Shown: positions 1 through 7,046 of the stretch, one piece after another
Layout: every line of letters starts with the position of its first letter
Numbering within the stretch: position 1 is the stretch's first letter
Source of the DNA: Pseudomonas ceruminis
GTDB taxonomy: Bacteria > Pseudomonadota > Gammaproteobacteria > Pseudomonadales > Pseudomonadaceae
Length of the DNA stretch: 64,000 nucleotides
Direction: 5' to 3'
NCBI RefSeq assembly: GCF_021602025.1
Contig: NZ_BQHW01000006.1
Location: 62,001 to 126,000, forward strand
Notes under the pieces: generated by a model
What the model saw: only the letters and a program-made list of their open reading frames with translations
Databases searched by the model: none
What the model was told of the DNA's origin: nothing
Position numbers and translations under genes: made by a program

Positions 1-1
1 T

Positions 2-1081
2 GGCGGGGCGCTGAACGCCTTCTTCGCGCTGGGTCGCAAGGCCCGCGTGGCCCTGCGCGAGCGGTTGCTGGTGCTGCTGGGTGAGCACAGCGAACACCAG
101 GCCACGCTGGAGGCTGCGCTGTATCCGGCCAGTGACTGCCAGCTACACCTGCCCGCCAAGGTCGGTGATTACACCGACTTCTACGTGGGCATCGAACACG
201 CCACCAACGTCGGCAAGCTGTTCCGCCCCGACAACCCCCTGCTCCCCAACTACAAGTATGTGCCGATCGGTTATCACGGCCGTGCTTCGACCTTGCGTCC
301 TTCAGGTACCGATGTTCGCCGTCCCAAGGGCCAGACGCTGCCTGCAGGTCACAGCGAACCCAGCTTCGGCCCGTGTGCGCGGCTGGACTACGAGCTTGAG
401 TTGGGCATCTGGATCGGCCAGGGCAACGAGATGGGGCAGGCCATTGCCATTGGCGAAGCCGAGCAGCACCTGGCAGGCCTGTGTTTGCTCAACGACTGGT
501 CGGCGCGGGACATCCAGGCCTGGGAGTACCAGCCATTGGGCCCGTTCCTGTCGAAGAGTTTCATCACCACGCTTTCGCCTTGGGTGGTGACCGCCGAGGC
601 ACTGGAGCCATTCCGCTGCGCGCAACCCGCGCGGCCGGCAGGTGACCCGCAGCCATTGCCGTACCTGCTGGACGCGCGTGACCAGGCCACTGGCGCGTTC
701 GATATCGAGCTGGAAGTGTTGCTGCTCACCGAACGCATGCGTGAGCAAGGCCTGCCGCCCCACCGCCTGGCCCTGAGCAATACCTTGAACATGTACTGGA
801 CCGTGGCGCAGTTGATCGCCCACCACAGCGTCAACGGCTGCCAGTTGCAGCCAGGCGACCTGTTCGGTAGTGGCACGCTGTCCGGCCCCACGCCTGACGC
901 CTATGGCAGCCTGCTGGAAACCACTGTGGGCGGCAAACAGCCGGTGGAACTGGCCAGCGGCGAGGTGCGCACGTTCCTCGAGGACGGCGATGAGGTCATC
1001 CTGCGTGCCCGTTGCCAGCGAGAGGGGGTGGCGAGCATCGGCTTTGGTGAATGCCGCGGCAAGGTCGTTGCGGCCAACTGA
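2..1081 (+). CDS. fahA: Fumarylacetoacetase, 5'-truncated by window edge
   Basis: Hydrolyses 4-fumarylacetoacetate to fumarate and acetoacetate, the last step of homogentisate (phenylalanine/tyrosine) breakdown, in the cytosol; called hmgB in P. putida. The frame is open from base 2 with no start, so the gene enters from the left. 359 residues are visible against about 430 in the family, so roughly 70 N-terminal residues are missing. Recognisable family segments are the YELELGIWIG acidic stretch (metal site region), LLNDWSARDIQAWEY just after it, and the C-terminal GFGECRGKV. The next gene (maleylacetoacetate isomerase) starts 12 bases after the stop on the same strand, as expected of an hmgABC operon; homogentisate dioxygenase should lie just outside the window. 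Identification is very secure. Confidence 0.96.
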   Translation, partial: GGALNAFFALGRKARVALRERLLVLLGEHSEHQATLEAALYPASDCQLHLPAKVGDYTDFYVGIEHATNVGKLFRPDNPLLPNYKYVPIGYHGRASTLRPSGTDVRRPKGQTLPAGHSEPSFGPCARLDYELELGIWIGQGNEMGQAIAIGEAEQHLAGLCLLNDWSARDIQAWEYQPLGPFLSKSFITTLSPWVVTAEALEPFRCAQPARPAGDPQPLPYLLDARDQATGAFDIELEVLLLTERMREQGLPPHRLALSNTLNMYWTVAQLIAHHSVNGCQLQPGDLFGSGTLSGPTPDAYGSLLETTVGGKQPVELASGEVRTFLEDGDEVILRARCQREGVASIGFGECRGKVVAAN

Positions 1082-1093
1082 GGGAGCAGCGCC

Positions 1094-1726
1094 ATGGACC
1101 TGTACACCTACTACCGTTCCACCTCCTCATACCGGGTGCGTATCGCCTTGGCGCTCAAGGGCCTGGAATACCAGGCCCTGCCGGTCAACCTGCTCCAAGG
1201 GGAGCAGCGCGGCAGCGCTTACGTCGCGGTGAATCCGCAAGGCCGCGTGCCGGCCTTGCGCACCGATGGCGGTCAGCTGCTGGTGCAGTCCCCGGCGATC
1301 ATCGAATACCTGGACGAGGTTTATCCACAGCCTGCGCTGTTGCCAGCGGGTGCCGAAGCGCGGGCCCAGGTCCGTGGCGTGGCGGCGATCATCGGTTGCG
1401 ATGTTCATCCGCTGCACAACGTCAGTGTGCTCAACCAACTGCGTCAGCTGGGCCATGACGAGGGGCAGGTCAACCAGTGGATTGCCCATTGGGTCGGCCA
1501 GGGCCTGGCGGCCGTGGAACAATTGATCGGTGAACGCGGCTACTGCTTTGGCGACGCGCCTGGGCTGGCGGATGTCTACCTGATACCGCAGCTGTATGCC
1601 GCCGAGCGTTTCAACCTCGACCTGGGCGGTTACCCGCGTATTCGTCGGGTTGCGGCGCTTGCCGCCGAGCACCCGGCCTTTGCCAAGGCGCATCCGTCGT
1701 GCCAGGTGGATACGCCGGCTCAGTGA
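1094..1726 (+). CDS. maiA: Maleylacetoacetate isomerase (zeta-class GST)
   Basis: Isomerises maleylacetoacetate to fumarylacetoacetate using glutathione, the step before the neighbouring fumarylacetoacetase; also called hmgC. It has 210 residues, normal for the family. The N-terminal thioredoxin-like half opens MDLYTYYRSTSSYRVRIAL, the zeta-class active-site loop. The cysteine of the textbook SSCxxRVRIAL motif is serine here, while the adjacent serines are kept. VNPQGRVPAL and the QSPAIIEYLDE segment are the glutathione-binding cis-Pro and Ser regions. The helical C-terminal half ends about residue 205. The start follows a GGGAGCAGCGCC leader. It is co-transcribed with fahA, and its 3' end overlaps the convergent SirB1-type gene by 7 bases. 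Confidence 0.96.
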   Translation: MDLYTYYRSTSSYRVRIALALKGLEYQALPVNLLQGEQRGSAYVAVNPQGRVPALRTDGGQLLVQSPAIIEYLDEVYPQPALLPAGAEARAQVRGVAAIIGCDVHPLHNVSVLNQLRQLGHDEGQVNQWIAHWVGQGLAAVEQLIGERGYCFGDAPGLADVYLIPQLYAAERFNLDLGGYPRIRRVAALAAEHPAFAKAHPSCQVDTPAQ

Positions 1727-2526
1727 ATCGAACGGTTGGCTGCCGGTAGCTTGCCGATGCGCTCGGAAAGCTTCAGGCGTTGCACCGGGTCGTCGCTCAA
1801 CAGCAGGGCATGCTCCAGGTCGAAACGCTCGGCCTGCGGGCAATCGAGCTGTTGATACAGCGAGGCGCGCGTCATGTAGTCGCTGACCTGCACCGGGCCA
1901 AGTTGCATGACCCGTTCAGCGTCGATCAGGGCGGCGAGGTGGTTGTCATTGCTCATGTGCAACTGGCGCAGGTTACGGGACAGGCGTTGCAGCATCTGCG
2001 CAGGGCTTGCCGTACGCAGGTGCTCGGCGGTGAGCGGGACCTGGGGGCCGAACTGGCGGGCAAGCAGCTCGCGGCAGTCGTTGGGGTACAGGCGCCGGCC
2101 GCCGCAAGGGTCGAGCAGGTGGTCGGCGCCGGGTACGCGCAACAGGAAGTGGCCAGGGAATGCCACCCCTTCCAACGGGATCGACAGGCGCTGGGCGAGT
2201 TCCAGGGTGAGGATGGCCAGCGCGAGCGGCTGGCCACGGCGGCGCTGCAGGACCTTGTCCAGCAGTGCCGCCTGTGGGCGCAAGGGGTGATATTCGTCCT
2301 GCTGAAACCCCAACGCATTCAACTGGCGCAGCAGCGGCTGGGCCAGTTCGCTCAAAGGCAGCATCGGCAGGCTGGCACTGATTTCAGCTTGCAGGTTGTG
2401 CAGTGTGGCAAAACTCGCTGCGGGCTCGACCTTTCGATCATGCTCGGCGGCGATCCACAGGGCGGCTTCCAGCAGGGCGACAGGCTCGCGTTCCAGGCAG
2501 GCCAGGCAGGCTTGGCGTGGGTTCAT
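1720..2526 (-). CDS. SirB1-type transglutaminase-like/TPR protein
   Basis: 268 residues. The middle of the protein (about 85-165) is a transglutaminase-like fold with VLQRRRGQPLALAILTLEL, GVAFPGHFLLRV and LDPCGGRRLY, the usual signature of the SirB1/PF13369 family. The end (about 190-260) resembles a tetratricopeptide pair (DCPQAERFDLEHALLLSDDPVQRLKLSERI). The molecular role of this family is not established; members are soluble and widespread next to release-factor or metabolic genes. The ATG at 2526 was chosen because it begins MNPRQACLACLE and the frame further upstream is the antisense shadow of the dehydrogenase. It is divergent from that dehydrogenase with about 120 bases between the starts. 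Confidence 0.85.
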   Translation of the reverse strand: MNPRQACLACLEREPVALLEAALWIAAEHDRKVEPAASFATLHNLQAEISASLPMLPLSELAQPLLRQLNALGFQQDEYHPLRPQAALLDKVLQRRRGQPLALAILTLELAQRLSIPLEGVAFPGHFLLRVPGADHLLDPCGGRRLYPNDCRELLARQFGPQVPLTAEHLRTASPAQMLQRLSRNLRQLHMSNDNHLAALIDAERVMQLGPVQVSDYMTRASLYQQLDCPQAERFDLEHALLLSDDPVQRLKLSERIGKLPAANRSIH

Positions 2527-2649
2527 GGGGCTTCTCCACTTCGCTTGAGTATTAGCCCTGGCCCGGTGATTCGTCCAGTGGTCCGGTGACAGCTTGGTGC
2601 GTGAGGGGCTGCCTATACTGGTAGGAGCACCTCGTTGGGGAGCCCGTCG

Positions 2650-3669
2650 ATGTTCGCGCTGATGCAAAGCACCCGTACCCAGTCGTTGCACCTGTTTGTC
2701 GACCCGCCAACTGGCCTGAAGGCGGTGGTGGCGATTCACAGCCAAACCCTGGGCCCGGCAATGGGGGGGTGCCGCTACCTGCCTTATGCCGATGACGAAA
2801 GTGCCATGGCGGACGCCATCCGCCTGGCTCAAGGCATGAGCTACAAGGCAGCACTGGCTGGGTTGCCGTTGGGTGGCGGCAAGGCCGTGATCATGCGTAA
2901 CCCCCATGTGGAAAACCGCGCGGCCTTGTTCGAAGCGTTCGGCCGGTTCATCGATACCCTGCATGGGCGCTTCATCATCGCCGTGGACAGCGGAACCTCT
3001 ACGCTGGACATGGACTGCATCGCCCAAAGCACGCCCCACGTGACCAGTACCACTGCCTCGGGCGATCCATCGCCGCATGCGGCCATGGGCGTGTTCGCGG
3101 GCATCCGAGCCACGTCGCGGGCGCGCTTGGGCAGCGGCAATCTCGAAGGTTTGCGGGTGGCGGTGCAAGGGCTGGGGAATGTCGGCTACGCCTTGGCCGA
3201 GCAGTTGCACGCAGCTGGGGCTGAGTTGCTGGTGAGCGACCTGGACCCGGGGCGCGTGCGCCTGGCCGTAGAGCAGTTCAATGCCCACCCGGTTACCAAC
3301 GACGCGCTGCTCAGTACACCCTGCGATATTTTTGCGCCTTGTGGCGTGGGCCCTGTGCTCAACGGGCAGACCGTGATGCAGCTGCGTTGCGCGGCGGTCG
3401 CTGGCGCTGCGAACAACCAGCTGACCACCTTGCAGGTGGCAGACCAGCTGGAGTCGCGCGGCATTCTTTACGCACCGGACTATGTGATCAATGCGGGCGG
3501 GTTGATCTACGTGGCGATGAAGCACCGGGGTGAAGAACTGGGGACCATCACTGCGCACCTGGCGCGCATACCGACCCGGCTGACCGAAGTGTTCGCCCAT
3601 GCCCAGGCCGAGAAACGCTCGCCGGCACGTGTGGCGCAGATGCTGGCGGAGCGGTTGTTATACGGCTGA
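2650..3669 (+). CDS. Leucine/phenylalanine-type amino acid dehydrogenase
   Basis: NAD-dependent oxidative deaminase of the Glu/Leu/Phe/Val dehydrogenase family, converting a branched or aromatic amino acid to its oxo acid and ammonia in the cytosol. It has 339 residues, the length of leucine dehydrogenases rather than of glutamate dehydrogenase. Both catalytic lysine motifs are intact: GMSYKAALAGLPLGGGKAVI (about residues 60-80) and the substrate-pocket DMDCIAQ (about 118-124). A Rossmann fingerprint VAVQGLGNVGYALAEQL follows near 173. The ATG at 2650 has GGGG ten bases upstream. Its position next to the homogentisate operon suggests a role in aromatic or branched-chain amino acid use. I cannot tell leucine from phenylalanine preference from sequence alone. 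Its 3' end overlaps convergent yebG by 12 bases. Confidence 0.88.
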   Translation: MFALMQSTRTQSLHLFVDPPTGLKAVVAIHSQTLGPAMGGCRYLPYADDESAMADAIRLAQGMSYKAALAGLPLGGGKAVIMRNPHVENRAALFEAFGRFIDTLHGRFIIAVDSGTSTLDMDCIAQSTPHVTSTTASGDPSPHAAMGVFAGIRATSRARLGSGNLEGLRVAVQGLGNVGYALAEQLHAAGAELLVSDLDPGRVRLAVEQFNAHPVTNDALLSTPCDIFAPCGVGPVLNGQTVMQLRCAAVAGAANNQLTTLQVADQLESRGILYAPDYVINAGGLIYVAMKHRGEELGTITAHLARIPTRLTEVFAHAQAEKRSPARVAQMLAERLLYG

Positions 3670-3921
3670 GGCGCCTTCGAGCAGTTCGGCCAATGCATCT
3701 GGCTGGCTTTTGAACGCGCGGGCAAACACATCGCGGTTCTTGGCCATGTAAATGCCAGCCTCTTCGACCTGCTGTTCGGTCAGCGAAGGTACCGCCTTGT
3801 GCAGCACCTCGGCCAGGCGCTCGGCCAGTTCGAGCATCTTGTCGTGACGATCTGCTTCGGCCTTATCCATGAACAAGCGCTCCGGGTCGCGGCTGCTGCG
3901 GTACACCACTTCGACGGCCAT
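3658..3921 (-). CDS. yebG: YebG family SOS-induced protein
   Basis: 87-residue soluble protein of the YebG family, a small DNA-damage-inducible protein of unclear mechanism. The family signature is visible: an N-terminal strand MAVEVVYRSSRDPERLFMDK followed by a helix rich in acid residues (DKMLELAERLAEVL) and a C-terminal helix. Its control is well supported by the LexA box 40 bases before the start (see 3961-3980). The ATG is preceded by AGGTGA. It is a single-gene unit, convergent with and slightly overlapping the amino acid dehydrogenase. Confidence 0.9.
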   Translation of the reverse strand: MAVEVVYRSSRDPERLFMDKAEADRHDKMLELAERLAEVLHKAVPSLTEQQVEEAGIYMAKNRDVFARAFKSQPDALAELLEGASAV

Positions 3922-3960
3922 TCATCACCTCTGTGCCTTTTTTGCGGTTAAGTGAACAAT

Positions 3961-3980
3961 TACTGTATCCATATACAGTA
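3961..3980 (-). promoter_or_regulatory. LexA (SOS) box of yebG
   Basis: A 20-base palindrome of the form TACTGT-N8-ACAGTA. It matches the gammaproteobacterial LexA consensus (CTG-N10-CAG with an AT-rich centre) at all the invariant positions. It sits 40 bases upstream of the yebG start, where it would cover the promoter. yebG is a classical SOS gene, so site and gene support each other. Confidence 0.92.
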
Positions 3981-4148
3981 ATGGCAATGACACCCCAGGC
4001 GCAACCCTTGCCGTAAAAAAGCCTGCCCACAGGTGCCTTGCGGCAATCGGCCGCCTTCCAACGCAGGGGCCTGGCCCTTTAACTGCATGGCACAAATGTC
4101 ACAGGCGTGACGCATCATCCTTCAGGGCGTATCGGGGAGTGGGACATC

Positions 4149-4619
4149 GTGAACATCAAATGGGCGGAAAAGCTGCGCAAAGGCCTGCATGGCTCAGCCG
4201 ATTCGCTGGGCAATCTGTGCGTCGAAGCGTTTCATTACCTGGCGCTGTTCGGTATCGGCGCAATTACCGCCTATGCGGCGGTGATGACGTTCCTGGACAT
4301 GCTTGGCAAGGGTGGGGTCAGCGTCGATGACATTCTGTTGCTGTTCATCTACCTGGAGCTGGGGGCGATGGTCGGGATCTACTTCAAGACCAACCATATG
4401 CCAATCCGCTTTCTGCTGTACGTGGCGATCACCGCGCTGACGCGCCTGCTGATCGGCGATGTCTCGCACCACAAGGCGCCGGACGAGGGGCTGTTGTACC
4501 TGTGCGGCGGCATCCTGTTGCTGGCGTTCTCCATCCTGGTGGTGCGCTACGCGTCGTATCGCTACCCTTCGACCAAGGTGCTGGACGCCAACGGCAAGGA
4601 AGTGGAGGAGGGCAAGTAG
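4149..4619 (+). CDS. PsiE-family inner-membrane protein
   Basis: 156 residues with four predicted membrane helices (about 23-45, 55-73, 83-102 and 113-135). The sequence fits the phosphate-starvation-inducible PsiE family: FLDMLGKGGVSVDDILLLFIYLELGAM and the HMPIRFLLYVAITALTRLLI segment are typical. Its function is unknown even in E. coli. The GTG at 4149 was chosen over the in-frame GTG at 4107 because GGGGAG lies about nine bases before it. No Pho box was recognised upstream. It converges on the DUF3509 gene with a 3-base gap. Confidence 0.75.
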   Translation: MNIKWAEKLRKGLHGSADSLGNLCVEAFHYLALFGIGAITAYAAVMTFLDMLGKGGVSVDDILLLFIYLELGAMVGIYFKTNHMPIRFLLYVAITALTRLLIGDVSHHKAPDEGLLYLCGGILLLAFSILVVRYASYRYPSTKVLDANGKEVEEGK

Positions 4620-4622
4620 CCC

Positions 4623-4913
4623 TCAGTTGGCAATGAAGTGTCGCGGCTGATGGCGCGGGTCGCGGGTCAGGGCGGCAAGTACCTGCAAGGGGTTCTGCCC
4701 CCGTTCGATGGCCAGGCCCAGGCGGATGCTGTCGATCACCCGCTGCAGCCGCGCCGGGTCGTTGCGCTGGGCCTGGCTGATCAGCCGCTTGGCCACCACG
4801 CCCGCGTCGTCGGACAGGGTCAGCATGATGCTGCCGTCCAGGCGTTCGATGCTCAGGTTGATCCGGTATTCGGGGGCGAAGGCGGCGCTGATCTGCTCGA
4901 AGGGGTTGTGCAT
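4623..4913 (-). CDS. DUF3509 family protein
   Basis: 96-residue soluble protein beginning MHNPFEQISAAFAPEYRINLSIERLDGS. This is the pattern of the small DUF3509 proteins that Pseudomonas genomes carry in several copies. A beta-rich first half (SIMLTLSDDAGVVAKRLIS) is followed by a helix (DPARLQRVIDSIRLGLAIERG). No enzymatic motif is seen and the function is unknown. It stands alone on the minus strand between the PsiE-like gene and the Tad locus. Confidence 0.75.
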   Translation of the reverse strand: MHNPFEQISAAFAPEYRINLSIERLDGSIMLTLSDDAGVVAKRLISQAQRNDPARLQRVIDSIRLGLAIERGQNPLQVLAALTRDPRHQPRHFIAN

Positions 4914-5090
4914 GGTCGGTATCTGCAGTGAAGGATTGCAGGGGTTGACTCAACCCCAGGCCGATTGGTTCAGGGCCGCTGATCGGCAGCAATGAAAATG
5001 ATCACGCCTAAAGGCAAATGGCCATCACTGTAGCTACACTCCTGTCATCGCAGCGGCGATGCTTGGCCAAAGGCCTGCAAAGGAGTGCCC

Positions 5091-7046
5091 GTGGTTCGTT
5101 CTTCTGCTGCCCGGCAACGGGGCGCGATCGGCCTGATGGCCGTGACCACCTTGGCCATGGCCTTGCTGTTTCTGCTGGTGGCGGTCGACAGCGGCCGTCT
5201 TTACCTTGAGCAACGCAAGTTGCAACGCATCGCCGACATGGCTGCACTGGAAGCGGCAGGCCGGTATGCAGTGTGTACTGGCAATGGGCCGCAGGCCACG
5301 GCCATCGCCCGCAATGCCGCCACCCGTAATGGCCACGCGCCAGGCAACCCGCTGGTGGCCAGTTGCGGTTACCTGCAGACCGGGGCCCAGAGCCTACGCA
5401 GCTTTACCAACGACAATAGCCGCAGCGAAGCGATCAGGGTCGATGTCAGCAACACGGTCACCACCAGTTTCGCCGCCGGCATCTACACCTTGGCGCAAGG
5501 GGGCGGGGTGCCGCTGACCACCACCTTGCATGCCCATGCCGTGGCGTCCAAACCCTTGCCGCCACAGGCCATGCTGAGCATCCGCACGACCCTGGCCACC
5601 GTCGATTCGCGCCAGTCGGTGCTGCTCAATGCCTTGCTCAGTGCGCTGGGCGGCAGCGTGCAGCTCGACCTGGCGGGCTGGAAAGGCATCGCCGCCACCG
5701 ACCTCAAGTTACTCAGCTACCTCGACCAACTCGCCGTCGACCTGAAGCTGAAGGTCGGTGATTACCAGCAACTGCTCAAGGCCGATGCCACTGCCACGCA
5801 ACTGTTGCAGGCAGCGGTCAAGGTGCTGCAGCAAAGCGGTGCCGCAGCCGATGTGGTGACCAACCTGGGCAAGATCGCATTGGGGGCTGGCAACAGCACA
5901 TTGCTGCACCTGGGTGAGATTCTCGACATCCAGAACGGTACCGCCCAGGCTGGCCTGGATGCCAGCATCCAGTTGCTGCAACTGGTGCAGGGGGTAATAC
6001 AGCTGGCGGCCAGCGAAAGCGCCGCCAATGTCGACCTGCCCATCAGCGTGCTCGGGCTGGTCAACGGCCGGGTCCGCCTGAAGGTGATCGAGCCGCAGCA
6101 GATCTCGTCGGTGGGTGACCCGCGGACCGATGAACTGCGGGTCCACACCGCCCAGGTGCGGGCGATGATTTCACTCGATCTACCATTGCTCAGCGGTATT
6201 TTCGGGCTGGTCAACGCGGTGCTCGACCTGGCCTCGCCACTGACCAATGTGCTTAATAACCTGCTCAGCCTCAACCTCGCTTCCACACTGGAGTCTGTGT
6301 TCTGCTTGCTAGGCGTGCCCTGCACCGTCAGCGATATCGTGCTGGTTCCCGACAAGCTACAACTGGATATCGGCCTGGAGGTCGCCGAAGCCACTACGCG
6401 TCTCAACCCGCAGGCGCCCGACACGTTCAGTTGTTCGCCCAAACGCCTTACGACCCGCGCGCAGAGCTCTGCAGCCAAGCTTGCGGTGGGGCGTTTCGAC
6501 TCCCCCGATGCGTTCTTCACCAGCGGGACTACCGCAGTCAAGGCGCTGCCGTTGATTGATATCGGTACCAAACGCTGTACCAAGCTGTTGATCCTCGGGA
6601 CGTGCGATCCGCGTGTGCCCTTTGCCGGTGGTGGCCTGGGTGTGCGAGTCGACAGCAAGCTGCTCGGCAGTGGTCCGGTGGAGCAGCCGCTGGTCTTCCA
6701 GGCCCCCGGGAGCATGCCACCCAACATCGGCCAGCCGTCGGCCTACATGAACATGCGCACAATCAACGACAACGTGGTCGGCAGCCTCAGTGACACATTG
6801 CTTGGCATCCAGCTACAGGCCTACAAACCCACCGGCAATAGCGGCCTCGGTCAGCTGCTGGTCCTGGCCGACAGTGTGCTCGGTACGGTCAGGGGCATTA
6901 TCGACCCGTTGATCAAAGGGTTGCTCAGCCCGCTGATCGACCCGCTGCTGAACGTATTGTTGAAAGTGCTCGGCATCGACCTGGTCAATGCCGAGGTGGG
7001 CGCCAACCTCAGTTGTTCCGGTGGCCGCGCTCAGCTGATGCTGTAG
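5091..7046 (+). CDS. tadG: TadG-like pilus assembly protein
   Basis: 651 residues. The N terminus RQRGAIGLMAVTTLAMALLFLLVAVDSGRLYLEQRKLQRIADMAALEAAG (about 8-57) is the Tad_N/TadG pattern: a short basic lead, one membrane helix, then the conserved LQRIADMAALEAA helix. The long remainder is predicted periplasmic, with many leucine-rich stretches (residues 160-420) and five cysteines in the C-terminal half. TadG proteins are thought to anchor the Tad pilus in the envelope. The GTG at 5091 has AAGGAG seven bases upstream; a GTG at 5085 would overlap that ribosome site. It is separated from the rest of the tad genes by the convergent kinase, whose last 16 coding bases it overlaps. Confidence 0.8.
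   Translation: MVRSSAARQRGAIGLMAVTTLAMALLFLLVAVDSGRLYLEQRKLQRIADMAALEAAGRYAVCTGNGPQATAIARNAATRNGHAPGNPLVASCGYLQTGAQSLRSFTNDNSRSEAIRVDVSNTVTTSFAAGIYTLAQGGGVPLTTTLHAHAVASKPLPPQAMLSIRTTLATVDSRQSVLLNALLSALGGSVQLDLAGWKGIAATDLKLLSYLDQLAVDLKLKVGDYQQLLKADATATQLLQAAVKVLQQSGAAADVVTNLGKIALGAGNSTLLHLGEILDIQNGTAQAGLDASIQLLQLVQGVIQLAASESAANVDLPISVLGLVNGRVRLKVIEPQQISSVGDPRTDELRVHTAQVRAMISLDLPLLSGIFGLVNAVLDLASPLTNVLNNLLSLNLASTLESVFCLLGVPCTVSDIVLVPDKLQLDIGLEVAEATTRLNPQAPDTFSCSPKRLTTRAQSSAAKLAVGRFDSPDAFFTSGTTAVKALPLIDIGTKRCTKLLILGTCDPRVPFAGGGLGVRVDSKLLGSGPVEQPLVFQAPGSMPPNIGQPSAYMNMRTINDNVVGSLSDTLLGIQLQAYKPTGNSGLGQLLVLADSVLGTVRGIIDPLIKGLLSPLIDPLLNVLLKVLGIDLVNAEVGANLSCSGGRAQLML

Noticed and set aside
1720-3600. 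Minus-strand frame of 626 codons as one long protein
   Set aside because: Only the last 268 codons (from 2526) encode a real SirB1-type protein; the upstream part is antisense to the dehydrogenase.
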